Positions 62,229-64,000 of a stretch of 64,000 nt of DNA are shown here, in pieces. A program made the position numbers and the translations under genes. Source of the stretch: an uncultured bacterium (GTDB lineage: Bacteria > Bacillota > Clostridia > Lachnospirales > Lachnospiraceae); assembly GCA_947177425.1 (NCBI GenBank), contig CAMWUN010000010.1:1-64000 (forward strand), read 5' to 3'. A model generated the notes under the pieces. That model saw only the letters and a program-made list of their open reading frames with translations. It had not been told where the DNA came from and made no database searches. Each line of letters opens with the position of its first letter. Position 1 is the first letter of the stretch.

Positions 62229-63929
62229 ATGTTTAAAAAGGATAGGATAGAGAAAAGGCTTACAAAGTCTTTTGTTTTGATAGCAACAATCACAGCCGTA
62301 TCAGCAATTGTGGGAATTATAGCGTTATTTGTTATATCAGCCAGGTATTCTTATGCGCTGACTAATTTCGGATTTGCCCAGGGTGATATTGGAATGGCTA
62401 TGTTTGAATTTGCGGATGTAAGGTCATCCCTCCGGGCATCAATCGGTTATGATAATGAGGACGCCATTAAGGAGGTAGTGGAGCAGCATAGCGAGAGCAA
62501 GGCACGGTTTCTGGAATATTTTGCCGCAGTAGAAAAGACTATTGTGTCAGAGGAAGGAAGAAAAAACTATGATGAAATCGAGGCTGAATTGGAGACATAC
62601 TGGAAGCTGGATGCAGAAATTATAGAACTGGGAGCCACAACAGATGCGGAATTAAGCAGGCAGGCACAGGACATGGCCCTTAATCAGCTTGGGGGAGTCT
62701 ACAACAGTATTTATACAAATCTGCAGGAACTTTTGGACGTAAAGGTTAATGAAGGAAATGAGTTGTCCACCAACCTTAAAATTTTAAGCTGGATTCTGGC
62801 AGTGATAATTGTGGCAGTGATTGTAACTTCAATGGTAGTGGCAACCCGTATAGGAAAGGGAATTGCAAAAGGAATCGCATATCCGCTCAAAGCCCTTGGA
62901 GACAGATTCGATACCTTTGCCAGAGGGGATCTTGCATCACCTTTTACACAGACTGATACCCAGGACGAAGTGGCGGATCTGATAAGGGAGGCTTCCCTTA
63001 TGGCCAATAACCTGAATGCAATCATCAACGATGTGGGAGAACTGCTGGGAGCAATGTCCCAAGGCAACTATGCCGTTAAATCCCAAATTGCCGAGAAGTA
63101 TTCCGGTGATTTTGCAAAGATAATTGAAGCTCTGCGCGAACTTAAGAAACAGATGACCTCCACCATCCGTTCTATCGGAGAGGCATCCAGCCAGGTTTCT
63201 GCAGGCGCCAGCAATCTGGCGGAAGCGTCACAGGCGCTGGCGGAAGGCGCAACAGAGCAGGCAGGTGCAGTGGAAGAACTGCAGGCAACCATTATCAATA
63301 TTACAGAGACAGTGGAAAGAAGCGCAGAAAGTGCGGAAGAATCTTACGAACAGGCTAAGAAGTATGCAGACGAGGCAGACCGCAGCCGGACAGGCATGAA
63401 CAATATGATGGCCGCCATGTCCCGTATCAATGAGACTTCTGCAAAGATTGGAAATATTATTTCAGAAATCGAATCCATTGCATCGCAGACGAACCTCTTG
63501 TCCTTAAACGCATCCATTGAAGCTGCAAGGGCCGGAGAAGCAGGCCGTGGGTTTGCGGTAGTGGCAGACCAGATCAGACAGCTTGCAGAGCAGAGCGCCA
63601 AGGCAGCCGTGGATACCAGGGAACTGATAGAAGGCTCCATGCAGGAAGTTGCAGACGGCAACCGGGCGGCGGAACAGGCAGCGGTTTCCATTGAACTTGT
63701 GGTGGACGGAATCAAACATATGGCATCTTCCTCCAAGGAAATCAGCGTTATGGCAGGGGACCAGGCCGAAACCATGCGTCAGGCGGAGCAGGGGGTAAGC
63801 CAGATTTCAGAAGTGGTACAAAGTAACTCTGCAACTGCAGAGGAAGCATCCGCCACCAGCGAAGAACTGTCCGCACAGGCAATCACGCTGGACGAACTTG
63901 TCAGCCAGTTTGTACTGGAAGGCAGATAG
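62229..63929 (+). CDS. methyl-accepting chemotaxis protein with four-helix-bundle sensor
   Basis: The 566-aa receptor from the ATG at 62229 (AAAGGAG upstream) has two membrane segments (about residues 12-40 and 190-215), an extracellular helical sensor of about 150 residues of the 4HB type, HAMP, and a signalling domain. The tip is [31 protein letters not shown]. The end [12 protein letters not shown] lacks a CheB/CheR tether pentapeptide. The upstream gap of about 860 bases is long and may contain its promoter. Confidence 0.94.
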   Translation: MFKKDRIEKRLTKSFVLIATITAVSAIVGIIALFVISARYSYALTNFGFAQGDIGMAMFEFADVRSSLRASIGYDNEDAIKEVVEQHSESKARFLEYFAAVEKTIVSEEGRKNYDEIEAELETYWKLDAEIIELGATTDAELSRQAQDMALNQLGGVYNSIYTNLQELLDVKVNEGNELSTNLKILSWILAVIIVAVIVTSMVVATRIGKGIAKGIAYPLKALGDRFDTFARGDLASPFTQTDTQDEVADLIREASLMANNLNAIINDVGELLGAMSQGNYAVKSQIAEKYSGDFAKIIEALRELKKQMTSTIRSIGEASSQVSAGASNLAEASQALAEGATEQAGAVEELQATIINITETVERSAESAEESYEQAKKYADEADRSRTGMNNMMAAMSRINETSAKIGNIISEIESIASQTNLLSLNASIEAARAGEAGRGFAVVADQIRQLAEQSAKAAVDTRELIEGSMQEVADGNRAAEQAAVSIELVVDGIKHMASSSKEISVMAGDQAETMRQAEQGVSQISEVVQSNSATAEEASATSEELSAQAITLDELVSQFVLEGR

Positions 63930-63960
63930 AAATGCTGACAGTAAAATAAAATTATATTGC

Positions 63961-63989
63961 GCCTGCGGAATGTTTTGCATTCCGCAGGC
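63961..63989. terminator. hairpin after the chemoreceptor
   Basis: GCCTGCGGAATG (63961-63972) and CATTCCGCAGGC (63978-63989) form a perfect 12-base stem with a TTTTG loop. No T-run is visible before the window ends. Confidence 0.6.
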
Positions 63990-64000
63990 ACTTGATTCCC

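Overview
The window reads as a chromosome segment of an anaerobic, spore-forming Firmicute, most likely of the Lachnospiraceae (Clostridia). The grounds are: five spoVA genes and an alpha/beta-type small acid-soluble spore protein, a clostridial AddAB helicase-nuclease, ECF-type vitamin transport with a TPP riboswitch, strong AGGAGG-type ribosome binding sites, and several small families that I associate with this group (DUF6106-like, DUF6062-like, DUF2225). I see no rRNA, tRNA, CRISPR array or prophage.

Layout. 0-7.6 kb: housekeeping genes on the plus strand (guaB, an outputless sensor protein, glnS, a DUF2225 protein, a MocR regulator). 7.7-11.7 kb: minus-strand small genes and a TetR regulator, a MarR-flavodoxin pair behind a clear double-palindrome promoter, and spoVAC on the minus strand. 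12-14.5 kb: an MBOAT/SGNH pair probably for O-acylation of an envelope polymer. 14.6-21.5 kb: a restriction-modification island with an HNH nuclease, a divergent Vsr-fold nuclease, two PLD-type restriction subunits on either side of a Z1-domain ATPase, and, convergent to them, a C5 cytosine methyltransferase with an Xre-type regulator. The layout resembles the CglI/NgoAVII ATP-dependent systems, but with a duplicated nuclease subunit. 21.7-29.6 kb: spoVAD, an ABC-2 exporter, a membrane-anchored EEP hydrolase, a lipoprotein, a dead BlaI-type regulator and spoVAA-spoVAB. 29.8-32.8 kb: an AT-rich three-gene operon (small HTH protein, SF1 helicase with an unassigned N-terminal region, unassigned 214-aa protein) closed by a MITE-like palindrome. 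It is my best candidate for an undescribed system. 32.9-38.6 kb: metabolic genes (ridA, aroK, EamA transporter, GH31 glucosidase, MBL protein) and spoVAE. 38.8-43.8 kb: chemoreceptor, Xaa-Pro aminopeptidase, HAD phosphatase. 43.9-51.4 kb: addB-addA. 51.5-55.7 kb: an ECF transport operon followed by TPP riboswitch-thiT. 55.8-58.4 kb: malQ and a LacI regulator. 58.5-64 kb: a 157-bp palindromic element, a CYTH protein, DJ-1/PfpI, CBS, greA, SASP and a second chemoreceptor.

Two themes stand out. The spoVA genes (AA, AB, AC, AD, AE), normally one operon, are scattered over about 27 kb with AC inverted and foreign-looking cassettes between them. There are also two probable defence cassettes, one resembling a known type with an unusual composition and one that I cannot assign.
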